In this document: positions 1 to 6,996 of the stretch, piece by piece | Numbering within the stretch: the first letter of the stretch is position 1 | How the letters are laid out: each line of letters opens with the position of its first letter | Assembly (NCBI GenBank): GCA_964616015.1 | Contig: CAZTTC010000051.1 | Span: forward strand, 1 to 16,375 | Reading direction: 5' to 3' | DNA from: Methylibium sp964616015 | GTDB lineage: Bacteria > Pseudomonadota > Gammaproteobacteria > Burkholderiales > Burkholderiaceae_C | DNA: 16,375 nt | Notes under the pieces: generated by a model | What the model saw: only the letters and a program-made list of their open reading frames with translations | Database searches by the model: none | What the model was told of the DNA's origin: nothing | Translations under genes and position numbers: made by a program

Positions 1-481
1 AGAACAGCACCTGGGCGCAGCCCTCGCCCGCGTAGATCTTGGCCGGCAGCGGCGTCGTGTTGCTGAACTCCAGCGTCACGTAGCCTTCCCACTCGGGCTC
101 GAAGGGCGTCACGTTGACGATGATCCCGCAACGCGCATAGGTGCTCTTGCCCAGGCAGATGGTCAGCACGTTGCGCGGGATGCGGAAGTACTCGACCGTG
201 CGCGCCAGCGCGAAGCTGTTGGGCGGGATGATGCAGACGTCGGCGTCCATGTCGACGAAGCTGCGCTCGTCGAAGTTCTTGGGGTCCACCACCGTGCTGT
301 AGATGTTGGTGAAGACCTTGAACTCGGGCGCGCAGCGGATGTCGTAGCCGTAGCTGCTGGTGCCGTAGCTGACGATCTTGTGGCCATCGGCGGCGTGGCG
401 CACCTGGCCGGGCTCGAAGGGCTCGATCATGCCGTGCTGCTCGGCCATGCGGCGGATCCACTTGTCGCTCTTGATGCTCAT
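1..481 (-). CDS. dcd: dCTP deaminase, 5' part (C-terminus outside window)
   Basis: Deaminates dCTP to dUTP in the cytoplasm, feeding dTMP synthesis. The minus-strand frame opens with MSIKSDKWIRRMAEQHGMIE at 481 and stays open for 160 codons to the window edge. The family has about 188 residues, so roughly the last 28 are missing because of the window and not because the gene is broken. The sequence is close to betaproteobacterial Dcd as I remember it. The SYGTSSYGYDIRC segment is at residues 38-50, the GKSTYARCG segment at 111-119, and the catalytic glutamate falls in TLEFSN at E138. The gene is divergent from the DUF962 gene across 110 bp. No clear Shine-Dalgarno is visible; a bulged hairpin (498-529) lies in the leader. 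Identification is firm. Confidence 0.97.
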   Translation of the reverse strand, partial: MSIKSDKWIRRMAEQHGMIEPFEPGQVRHAADGHKIVSYGTSSYGYDIRCAPEFKVFTNIYSTVVDPKNFDERSFVDMDADVCIIPPNSFALARTVEYFRIPRNVLTICLGKSTYARCGIIVNVTPFEPEWEGYVTLEFSNTTPLPAKIYAGEGCAQVLF

Positions 482-535
482 CTCGGTTCCCGGGGAGGTG
501 CCCGGATTGTAGGCAGCGCCCCGGGGCACGCCGGC

Positions 536-564
536 TTGGCGGGCGGCCTGCGGCTGGCTAGCAT
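536..564 (+). promoter_or_regulatory. candidate sigma-70 promoter for the DUF962 gene
   Basis: TTGGCG (536-541), a 17-bp spacer, then TAGCAT (559-564). Each hexamer matches consensus at 4 of 6 positions and the spacing is optimal. The predicted start would lie about 20 bp ahead of the ATG at 592, leaving room for the GGAGA ribosome site at 582-586. This is a pattern match in GC-rich DNA only. Confidence 0.4.
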
Positions 565-591
565 CGGCCCATCGCCCGACCGGAGACGCCC

Positions 592-1122
592 ATGCGCCAG
601 GCCACCGAACTGATGGTGCAGTACGCCGCCTACCACCGCGATCGCCGCAACATCGTCACCCACTTCGTCGGCGTGCCGCTGATCGTGTTCGGGGTCGGCG
701 CCTTGCTGGCGCGGCCGGCGTTCAGCCTCGGCGGCATCGACGTCACGCCGGGTGGCCTCGGCTTCCTCGCCGCCGCCGCCTGGTACCTGACGCGCGGCAA
801 CCTCGGGCTCGGCCTCGCGACGACCGTCGTGGTCGGCCTGCTGGTGGCCGCCGGCCACCGCGCCGCCGAGGCCCCCACCGGCACCTGGCTCGCGATCGCG
901 ATCGGCAGCTTCGCCCTCGGCTGGGTGATCCAGTTCGTCGGCCACTACTACGAGGGCCGCAAGCCGGCCTTCGTCGACGACCTGGTCGGCCTGCTGGTCG
1001 GCCCGATGTTCGTGGTGGGCGAATGGCTGTTCGCGCTGGGTTGGGGCCGGCCCCTGCTGGCCGAGATCGAACGGCGCGTCGGTCCGACCCAGCTGCGCGA
1101 CCTGGCCCGGCCGGCCACCTGA
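592..1122 (+). CDS. DUF962 / Mpo1-like integral membrane protein
   Basis: A 176-residue protein of the DUF962 family. The founding member, yeast Mpo1, is an Fe(II)-dependent dioxygenase acting on 2-hydroxy fatty acids; the bacterial role is mostly unknown. Family signatures are the N-terminal YAAYHRDRRNIVTHFVG segment (residues 11-27, with H15 and H24) and FVGHYYEGRKPA (115-126, with H118). These histidines are the candidate metal ligands. Three to four hydrophobic helices are visible (about 24-40, 55-66, 70-88, 98-117), plus a C-terminal one around 131-150. The ATG is preceded by GGAGA at 582-586. Its stop overlaps the next start as TGATG, so the two genes are probably translationally coupled. 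Family assignment is good; substrate is unknown. Confidence 0.85.
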   Translation: MRQATELMVQYAAYHRDRRNIVTHFVGVPLIVFGVGALLARPAFSLGGIDVTPGGLGFLAAAAWYLTRGNLGLGLATTVVVGLLVAAGHRAAEAPTGTWLAIAIGSFALGWVIQFVGHYYEGRKPAFVDDLVGLLVGPMFVVGEWLFALGWGRPLLAEIERRVGPTQLRDLARPAT

Positions 1123-2114
1123 TGCGCCACCCGCTGCTGCGGGGCGCCGGCCTGGTGCTGCTGGCGCTGGCGATGGCCGGCAGCGGCTTCGTTGTGCTGC
1201 AGACGCTGCGGCGCCCGCCGCTGGAGCCCTACCGCGCCCTGCTGCTGCCCGCCGCCGCGCCGGACGCGCCGCTGCGCGTGCGCTTCGCCGGCGTCTCGAC
1301 GCTGCTGTTCGACGACGGCGAGACGGCCTGGATCACCGACGGCTTCTTCTCGCGCCCGGGCAAGGCAGCGACGCTGCTGACCCGCATCGCCCCCGACCCG
1401 GCCGCGGTGGAGCGCGGCTTGCAGAGCCTGGGCATCACGAAGCTGGCGGCGGTCGTGCCGCTGCACTCGCACTACGACCACGCGATGGACGCACCGCTGG
1501 TCGCGCAGCGCAGCGGCGCCCTGCTGGTCGGCGGCGCCTCGACGCTCAACCTCGGTCGCGGGCTGGGACTGGGCGAAGCGCAGATGCGCCCAGTGAAGGC
1601 CGGCGACGTGGTCGAACTCGGCCGCTTCAAGCTGCGCTTCCTGGCGTCGCGCCACAGCCCGACCCCGTGGAGCGACGGCGTCACCGCCGAGACGCTCGAC
1701 GCCGCGCTGACGCCGCCCGCCCGCGCCGGCGCCTGGCGCGAGGGCGAGGTGTGGAGCCTGCTCGTCGAGCACGCCTCGGGCCGACGCCTGCTGGTGCTGG
1801 GCAGCTCCGGCTTCGTGCCGGGCGCCCTGGCCGGGCGGCGCGCCGACACGGTCTTCCTCGGCGTCGGCACGCTGGGCCGCAAGACCCAGGCCTACCGCGA
1901 GGCCTACTGGAGCGAGACGGTCCGCGCCGTCGGCGCCCGGCGCGTGATCCCCGTGCACTGGGACGACTTCTGGCGGCCGCTGGACGCGCCGCTGGCGGCG
2001 ATGCCGCTGCTGCTGGATGATTTCGCGACGACGATGGCCGACCTGCAGGAGCGCGGCGCGCGCGACGGCATCGAGGTCCGCCTGCCGCCGCTGTTCACGC
2101 CCTTCGTCCCCTAG
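1122..2114 (+). CDS. MBL-fold metallo-hydrolase, membrane-anchored or secreted
   Basis: A 330-residue metallo-beta-lactamase-fold protein. The zinc-binding HxHxDH motif is HSHYDH at residues 115-120. Later histidines suited to metal binding occur in LASRHSP and IPVHWDDF. The first 28 residues hold a short basic start and a hydrophobic stretch (about 10-27), so the enzyme is probably anchored in, or exported across, the inner membrane. The start at 1122 overlaps the stop of the DUF962 gene (TGATG) and gives the sensible hydrophobic N-terminus. Longer upstream frames only read the neighbour's DNA. The gene ends 18 bp from the convergent response-regulator gene, with no terminator hairpin evident. 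The fold is clear; the substrate cannot be read from the sequence. Confidence 0.85.
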   Translation: MRHPLLRGAGLVLLALAMAGSGFVVLQTLRRPPLEPYRALLLPAAAPDAPLRVRFAGVSTLLFDDGETAWITDGFFSRPGKAATLLTRIAPDPAAVERGLQSLGITKLAAVVPLHSHYDHAMDAPLVAQRSGALLVGGASTLNLGRGLGLGEAQMRPVKAGDVVELGRFKLRFLASRHSPTPWSDGVTAETLDAALTPPARAGAWREGEVWSLLVEHASGRRLLVLGSSGFVPGALAGRRADTVFLGVGTLGRKTQAYREAYWSETVRAVGARRVIPVHWDDFWRPLDAPLAAMPLLLDDFATTMADLQERGARDGIEVRLPPLFTPFVP

Positions 2115-2132
2115 CAGGCTTACGTCGCAGCC

Positions 2133-2801
2133 TCAGGGCCCGCTCAGCCCGTGCTCGCGCCCGTAGCGCAGCAGGTCCACGGCGGTCGCGACGCCGAGCG
2201 TCTGGCGGATGCGCGTCTGGTAGTTGGCGACGGTCTTGACCGACAGCCTCAGGGTCTGCGCGATCTCGTCGACGCTCTGGCCGGCCAGCAGCTGCGTGAG
2301 GATGTCGAACTCGCGGCTCGACAAGCGCACATGCGGCGGTCCGCCGCTACCCTGTGCGGCCTGCAGCGCCAGCATGTCGGGCGACAGCGCGCGCTCGCCG
2401 CGCGCCGCGCGACGCACGGCGTCGACCAGCACCTCGGGCGCGCTGCTCTTGGTCACGAAGCCGGCCGCGCCGGCGCGCAGGCACTGGTCCAGCATCGCGG
2501 CGCTCTCGTGCATCGTGAAGACCAGCACCGGCAGCTCGGGCCGTCGCAGCGTCAGGCGGCGCAGCAGCTCCAGGCCGCTGCGGCCAGGCATCGACAGGTC
2601 CAGCACCAGCAGGTCGGGCGGATCGAGCGACGCGCCGCCGTTGCACAGCGCGCTGTAGGCGCTGTCGGCGTCGCCGTACTCGGCCACCACCGCCATGTCG
2701 GCCTCGAGTTCGAGCAGCCGGCGGTAGCCGGCCCGCACCACGGCGTGGTCGTCGGCCAGCGCGACGCGAATCGGCGCACGCAGCGCGGTCATCGTGTTCA
2801 T
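2133..2801 (-). CDS. NarL/FixJ-type two-component response regulator
   Basis: A 222-residue regulator with a receiver domain (about 11-130) and a LuxR-type helix-turn-helix (about 157-217). The receiver has the acidic pair D17/D18, phosphoacceptor D68 in LVLDLSMPG, T96 and K118. The HTH contains the typical LSSREFDILTQLLAGQSVDEI and KTVANYQTRI segments. Its ATG shares one base with the kinase stop (TGATG), so kinase and regulator are coupled and almost certainly cognate. A second in-frame ATG three codons on (2792) is an alternative start. The pair is divergent from the TonB-dependent receptor, an obvious candidate target. By architecture it resembles the MoxX/FlhR/MxaB regulators of methylotrophs, but such regulators are too similar to name the ortholog. 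Confidence 0.93.
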   Translation of the reverse strand: MNTMTALRAPIRVALADDHAVVRAGYRRLLELEADMAVVAEYGDADSAYSALCNGGASLDPPDLLVLDLSMPGRSGLELLRRLTLRRPELPVLVFTMHESAAMLDQCLRAGAAGFVTKSSAPEVLVDAVRRAARGERALSPDMLALQAAQGSGGPPHVRLSSREFDILTQLLAGQSVDEIAQTLRLSVKTVANYQTRIRQTLGVATAVDLLRYGREHGLSGP

Positions 2802-4222
2802 CAGGGTCCTGACGGTGTGTTGTAGCGCAACAGGGCCTGCAGGCGCAGCCCGGGGGATGCGGGGCGCTGCGGGTGCAACGCCTGGCAGTCGAGGTCGCCA
2901 CCGGCCGCCCACACGCGCTCCTTGATGCCGGCCAGGCCGTTGCCGCGCTGCCAGACGCCGGGATGGTCGAGGCCGCAGCCGTCGTCCTCGACCGACCAGT
3001 GCAGCATGCCCCCGCCATCGACCGGCTGGATGTGCACGCGCAGCGTCGCCTCGGCGGCACGCGCGTGGCGCGCCACGTTGGTCAATGCCTCCTGGCTGAT
3101 GCGGTAGACCGCCAGCACCAGCTCGCGGGGCAGCCGGGCAGCGGCGTCCAGGCCGGCGGTGTCGAACTGCAGGCGGTAGCGCGTGCTCTGCCCCGGCGAC
3201 TGAGCCCAGGCCCGGACCAGGGTGTCCAGCAGGCCGCGCAGGCGCCCGACGTCCTCGGCATCGTGCCCCGCCTCGTCGTCGGGCGTGCCGGCCAGTGGCC
3301 GCAGGCGCGTCAGCAGCGCACGCACCTCCTGCTGGATGCGTTCGCACTGCCGGCTCATGCCGGCCACCACCGCGGCCAGCTCGGGCTGATCGACCAGCCG
3401 GCGCTGCAGCCACGCGGCATCGACGCGCAAGGCGGTCAGGTGCTGGCCGAACTCGTCGTGCAGTTCGCGTGCGATGCGGTGGCGCTCGTCCTCCTGCAGC
3501 GTCAGCACCTGGGCGCCCAGCTGGCGACGCTGCGCCTCGGCCTGCTCCAGCGCGCCCGCGAGGTGGCGCAGCGCGTTGGCGATCGCGTCGAGCTCGCGGA
3601 TCGGCATCGCCGGCAGCGCGCGCACGGCCGACACGTCCTGCTGCTCGACGCGCGCGATGGCCGACAGCAGCGGGGCCAGCGGCCGGAACGAGCGCTTCAG
3701 GTGCCAGCGCATCACCAGCAGCAGCAGCAGGGCGCACCCGCCGACCAGCAGCAGCACCTCCAGCAGCTGCGACAGCGCCTCGCGCTGCTCGGCGTCGTGG
3801 GAGGCGATCCACTGCGCCTGCCACGGCGGCCCGCTGGGCCGCGACAGCGCGACGCTGACGGTGCGATCGGCCGGCGGCGCGAACAGCACGCCATTGAGCG
3901 CCACCAGCACGCGCAGCGGCCACGAGGCGGGCGGCTTGGCGGGCGGCTCGATGCGCACGCGGCCCTCGCCGTCCAGCAGGCGCAGATCGAGGTGGCGCAG
4001 GCCGTCCTCGTGCCCGACGGCGCGCAACGCGGCCAGCAGCTCGTCGTCGCCGCGCAGGGGCGCCGCAGCGAGCAGGGCGTTGGTCTGCGCCTGCGCCAGC
4101 GCGCCGGCCAGCTCGTCGCGCATGTCCTCGCGGGCGCGCCACAGCCCCAGCAGCAGCGCCAGCAGCAGGCCCAGCGCCACCACGACCAGCGCGCCGCGCA
4201 TCACCAGGCGCGGCAGGTCCAT
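2801..4222 (-). CDS. MoxY-like membrane sensor histidine kinase
   Basis: Sensor kinase of the HisKA_3 (NarX/DesK) class, 473 residues from the ATG at 4222. It has a transmembrane helix at about 8-28, a periplasmic region at about 29-150 and a second helix at about 153-171. A HAMP-like linker follows, then the phosphoacceptor in ERHRIARELHDE (H255), the N-box with N382 in QEALTNVARHA, and ATP-lid motifs DDGCGLD (about 413-419) and GNGLAGIKER (427-436). The short, cache-less periplasmic segment resembles the LapD/MoxY N-terminal domain; MoxY/FlhS kinases control C1 oxidation in some methylotrophs. An in-frame ATG at 4324 would add 34 residues. Those codons are unusually poor in G/C at third positions and overlap a sigma-54 promoter, so I prefer 4222. 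The ligand is unknown. Confidence 0.88.
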   Translation of the reverse strand: MDLPRLVMRGALVVVALGLLLALLLGLWRAREDMRDELAGALAQAQTNALLAAAPLRGDDELLAALRAVGHEDGLRHLDLRLLDGEGRVRIEPPAKPPASWPLRVLVALNGVLFAPPADRTVSVALSRPSGPPWQAQWIASHDAEQREALSQLLEVLLLVGGCALLLLLVMRWHLKRSFRPLAPLLSAIARVEQQDVSAVRALPAMPIRELDAIANALRHLAGALEQAEAQRRQLGAQVLTLQEDERHRIARELHDEFGQHLTALRVDAAWLQRRLVDQPELAAVVAGMSRQCERIQQEVRALLTRLRPLAGTPDDEAGHDAEDVGRLRGLLDTLVRAWAQSPGQSTRYRLQFDTAGLDAAARLPRELVLAVYRISQEALTNVARHARAAEATLRVHIQPVDGGGMLHWSVEDDGCGLDHPGVWQRGNGLAGIKERVWAAGGDLDCQALHPQRPASPGLRLQALLRYNTPSGP

Positions 4223-4257
4223 CGGCGCGCCCGCCGCAAAGGTCGATGCGCTCAGGT

Positions 4258-4272
4258 CGGGAGTTTTTCCCG
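4258..4272. promoter_or_regulatory. short inverted repeat in the kinase/receptor control region
   Basis: CGGGA-GTTTT-TCCCG, a perfect 5-bp inverted repeat with a 5-nt loop, about 8 bp ahead of the sigma-54 element. It could be a regulator site or chance. It is too short to call firmly. Confidence 0.2.
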
Positions 4273-4279
4273 CCGGGAC

Positions 4280-4295
4280 TGGCACGTCCATCGCA
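4280..4295 (+). promoter_or_regulatory. candidate sigma-54 (RpoN) promoter for the TonB-dependent receptor
   Basis: TGGCACG-TCCA-TCGCA. The -24 element matches TGGCACG at all seven positions. The -12 element is TCGCA against consensus TTGCA, one mismatch. The GG (4281-4282) and GC (4293-4294) are exactly the required 12 bp apart. Flanking bases also fit the extended consensus, with a purine-pyrimidine before it and A-rich sequence after. Transcription would start near 4305, about 55 nt before the receptor ATG at 4361. It sits in the gap between the divergent kinase and receptor genes if the kinase starts at 4222. Confidence 0.6.
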
Positions 4296-4360
4296 ACAGA
4301 ATCGGCGCCCTCTGCGAGCTTCATGGCGCAAGGTTCATCAAAAGAATGAGGAGACTCGGG

Positions 4361-6721
4361 ATGACTGGCTCTGCACGATCGCTCGCCGCTGGGGACCCGC
4401 GGCGCCCGCGGCTCGCGGGACCCGCACTATCGCCGCTGGCGCGCGCCGTGCACGCGATCGGCACGCTAGGGCTTCCCCTGATCGCCCTGCACGGCGGTGT
4501 GGCGGCACAGACAGCGCCGGCGCAGCAACTCGAGCGTGTCGAGATCATCGGCGTGTCCCCGCTGCCCGGCCAGGGCATCGACCGCAACCTGCTGCCGTAC
4601 TCGACTCAGCTCATCAAGCGCGACCGCATCGACGACGCGCAGGCGCAGAACCAGGTCGACTACCTGAACCGCCGCGTGCCGGGCGTCCAGGTCAACGACA
4701 TCCAGGGCAGCCCTTTCCAGGGCGACCTGACCTACCGCGGCTTTCGCGCCTCGCCGCTGATCGGCGCGGGCCAGGGCCTGTCGGTCTACCTCGACGGCGT
4801 GCGCATCAACGAGCCCTTCGGCGACGTCGTCAACTTCGACCTGATTCCCGAGTTCGCGGTCAGCAGCATCGCGCTGGTGCCGGGGGCCAATCCCGCCTTC
4901 GGCCTCAATTCGCTGGGTGGTGCACTGTCCTACACGACGCACGACGGCCGCAGCGCCCCTGGCCTGCGCGGCGAGCTCTCCGGCGGCAGCTTCGGCCGCA
5001 AGCGCATCGACCTGAGCTGGGGCCACAGCGACGACAGCGGCTGGCACCAGTACGTCGCCGCCACCGCCTTCGACGAGCAGGGCTGGCGCGACTTCTCCGA
5101 CGGCCGGCTGGGCCAGTTCCTCGGCAAGTTCGGCCACGACGACGGGACCACGAGCTGGAGCGTCGGCCTGCTGCTCGGCCGCAGCAAGCTGGTCGGCAAC
5201 GGCCTGCTGCCGGCCTACACCCTCGACGAAGGCCAGCTCAGCGAAGACCTCTACTTCAACCGCCGCCAGGCGGTCTACACCCACCCGGACCAGACCAAGA
5301 ACCAGCTGGGGCAGCTCGGCTTCAACTTCCAGCACGCCGTCGACGCCGACAGCTCGCTCTCGGCGCTGGCCTATGTGCGCAAGAGCCAGCGCGACACGAT
5401 CAACGGCGACGAGGCCGAGGAAGCGCCGGTGCTGCCGGACGATCCGAACGCCGCGTTCAACACCACCAGCACGCGCCAGACCGGCTACGGCGCGGCGATC
5501 AGCTTCGCCCGCGCCAGCGGCGCCCACCAGTGGCAGGTCGGCACCAGCGTCGACACGGCGCGGGTGCGCTATCGCCAGCTCGAACAGGAGGGCTTCTTCA
5601 CCGACACGCGCGGCGTCATCGCCCAAGACGGCGAGGCGCCCGAGCTGGCGGCCAACGTCGAGGGCCAGTCGACCACCTTCGGCCTCTACCTCACCGACAC
5701 CTGGCAGCTCGCTGCGCGCACCCACGTGACCGGCACGGCGCGCTACAACCGCTCGACGGTCAGCAACACGCTGACCACGCGCGACGACGACACCGGCATC
5801 GTCGAGACCAAGCCGCGCGAGCGCTTCACCTACCACAGCATCAACCCGGCGCTGGGCATCGCACACCGGCTGGGCGAGGCCGTGACGACGCCGACGATCT
5901 TTGCCAACGTCGCCCGCAACACGCGCGTGCCGACCGTCATCGAGCTGGGCTGCGCCGACCCCGACGAGCCCTGCCGCCTGCCGGCCGGCCTGCAGGCCGA
6001 CCCCTTCCTCGAGCAGGTCAAGTCCACGACCGTCGAGGCCGGCCTGCGCTGGCCGTTCGCCCCGGGCAAGCGCTTCAGCATCGAGGCCTACCGCACGGTG
6101 AACAAGGACGACATCTTGTTCCGCAGCACCAGCGTGACCGGTCAGCTCGGCTACTTCGCCAACTTCCCGAAGACGCGCAACCAGGGCGTCGACACCGAGC
6201 TGGCGCTGAGCGCCGGCGCCTTCGACTTCGGCATCGGCTACAGCTACCTCGAGGCCACCTACCAGGCCGATGGCGTGCTGCGCCAGGGCGAACGCAACGT
6301 CACGATCACGCCGGGCACGCGCATCGCCGGCCTGCCGCGTCACACGCTCAAGCTGGCGCTCGACTGGCGCGTCGGCGGCGGCTTCAGCATCGGCGCGGAC
6401 GCCCAGGCGGTCGGCAGCCGCGGCGTGTCGGGCAACGAGGACGGCCTGCTCGAGGACGGCGCGACCGGCGACGAGGTGCGCACGCTCAAGATCCCGGGCT
6501 ACACGCTACTGAACCTGCGCGCGAGCTGGAAGCCCGGCAAGCAGTGGGAGCTCTACCTCAACGTCAACAACCTCACCGACAAGCGCTACGAGAGCTTCGG
6601 CGCGCTGGCCGAGACCGTGTTCACGCCGACCGGCGCCTATGCCGGCGACGAGGCCGACGCGCTGTTCGTCGCACCCGGAGCGCGGCGCTCGGTGTTCGCA
6701 GGCCTGCGTTTCAGGTTCTGA
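4361..6721 (+). CDS. TonB-dependent outer-membrane receptor
   Basis: A 786-residue energy-coupled outer-membrane transporter. The long basic N-region and a hydrophobic core (about 30-46) ending in VAAQ form a signal peptide cleaved near residue 50. A TonB-box-like ERVEIIG lies at 58-64. The plug (about 72-195) includes NRRVPGVQVND, a YRGFRASPL segment, SVYLDGVRINEPFGD and the terminal NSLGGALSYTTHDG. The remainder is a beta-barrel ending in RFRF with a terminal aromatic, as expected for BAM insertion. There is no extra N-terminal signalling domain, so no FecR-type transduction. Start choice: GAGGAG (4348-4353) lies 7 nt before the ATG at 4361; an earlier in-frame ATG at 4346 is weaker. Substrate is unknown. 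Placement beside a C1 island makes a metal (for example lanthanide) chelate plausible, but that is speculation. Confidence 0.93.
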   Translation: MTGSARSLAAGDPRRPRLAGPALSPLARAVHAIGTLGLPLIALHGGVAAQTAPAQQLERVEIIGVSPLPGQGIDRNLLPYSTQLIKRDRIDDAQAQNQVDYLNRRVPGVQVNDIQGSPFQGDLTYRGFRASPLIGAGQGLSVYLDGVRINEPFGDVVNFDLIPEFAVSSIALVPGANPAFGLNSLGGALSYTTHDGRSAPGLRGELSGGSFGRKRIDLSWGHSDDSGWHQYVAATAFDEQGWRDFSDGRLGQFLGKFGHDDGTTSWSVGLLLGRSKLVGNGLLPAYTLDEGQLSEDLYFNRRQAVYTHPDQTKNQLGQLGFNFQHAVDADSSLSALAYVRKSQRDTINGDEAEEAPVLPDDPNAAFNTTSTRQTGYGAAISFARASGAHQWQVGTSVDTARVRYRQLEQEGFFTDTRGVIAQDGEAPELAANVEGQSTTFGLYLTDTWQLAARTHVTGTARYNRSTVSNTLTTRDDDTGIVETKPRERFTYHSINPALGIAHRLGEAVTTPTIFANVARNTRVPTVIELGCADPDEPCRLPAGLQADPFLEQVKSTTVEAGLRWPFAPGKRFSIEAYRTVNKDDILFRSTSVTGQLGYFANFPKTRNQGVDTELALSAGAFDFGIGYSYLEATYQADGVLRQGERNVTITPGTRIAGLPRHTLKLALDWRVGGGFSIGADAQAVGSRGVSGNEDGLLEDGATGDEVRTLKIPGYTLLNLRASWKPGKQWELYLNVNNLTDKRYESFGALAETVFTPTGAYAGDEADALFVAPGARRSVFAGLRFRF

Positions 6722-6734
6722 CGCTCCTTGCGCG

Positions 6735-6768
6735 CGTCCTCGTGCCCGTGCGGCGCGGGACGAGGGCG
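6735..6768 (+). terminator. hairpin after the receptor gene, possible terminator
   Basis: A 13-bp GC-rich stem (6735-6743 plus 6745-6748, paired with 6756-6768), with one bulged G at 6744, one G-U pair and a 7-nt loop, starts 14 bp after the receptor stop. No T-run follows, so it could act as an imperfect terminator or as an mRNA-stabilising end. It separates the receptor from the C1 island. Confidence 0.45.
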
Positions 6769-6860
6769 AGGCGCGCCGGCTCCGTGCTGCAGCTCGACCC
6801 GCCAGAGCGGGATTTGCAGCGACGCCGGTCGCCGCTGCGGGTCGGCGGCGGCGTGACACA

Positions 6861-6880
6861 CTGTGCATGCTTCGGCACAG
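6861..6880. promoter_or_regulatory. palindromic operator candidate upstream of mptG
   Basis: CTGTGC-N8-GCACAG, a perfect 6-bp inverted repeat of 20 bp in all, 117 bp ahead of the mptG start. Size and symmetry suit a dimeric regulator. It stands in the 275-bp non-coding stretch 6722-6996 between receptor and mptG, where I see no convincing ORF. Confidence 0.35.
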
Positions 6881-6918
6881 CACGCCCCACGGCGGCCCCG
6901 GGGAGTCCACCGCTTGCA

Positions 6919-6945
6919 CCCGCCGACCCGCGATGCGTCGGCGGG
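6919..6945. promoter_or_regulatory. perfect 9-bp inverted repeat in the mptG leader
   Basis: CCCGCCGAC (6919-6927), a 9-nt loop, then GTCGGCGGG (6937-6945), a perfect match. It lies 51 bp before the mptG ATG, so it would probably form a stable stem in the 5' leader mRNA. It is either a leader structure or an operator. No T-run follows. Confidence 0.4.
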
Positions 6946-6996
6946 AACGGCGCTTGCTCCCATCGGCCCCATGCTGCGCGCGCTGCAGCCCATCCG

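Noticed and set aside
2873..4360. Upstream extension of the receptor frame opposite the histidine kinase
   Set aside because: The long frame is Gln/Arg/His-rich shadow sequence; the signal peptide and GAGGAG ribosome site fix the start at 4361.
4466..6343. 625-codon minus-strand open frame inside the receptor gene
   Set aside because: Antisense of a clear TonB-dependent receptor with signal peptide, plug and barrel; Val/Ala/Arg/Glu-rich low-complexity product.
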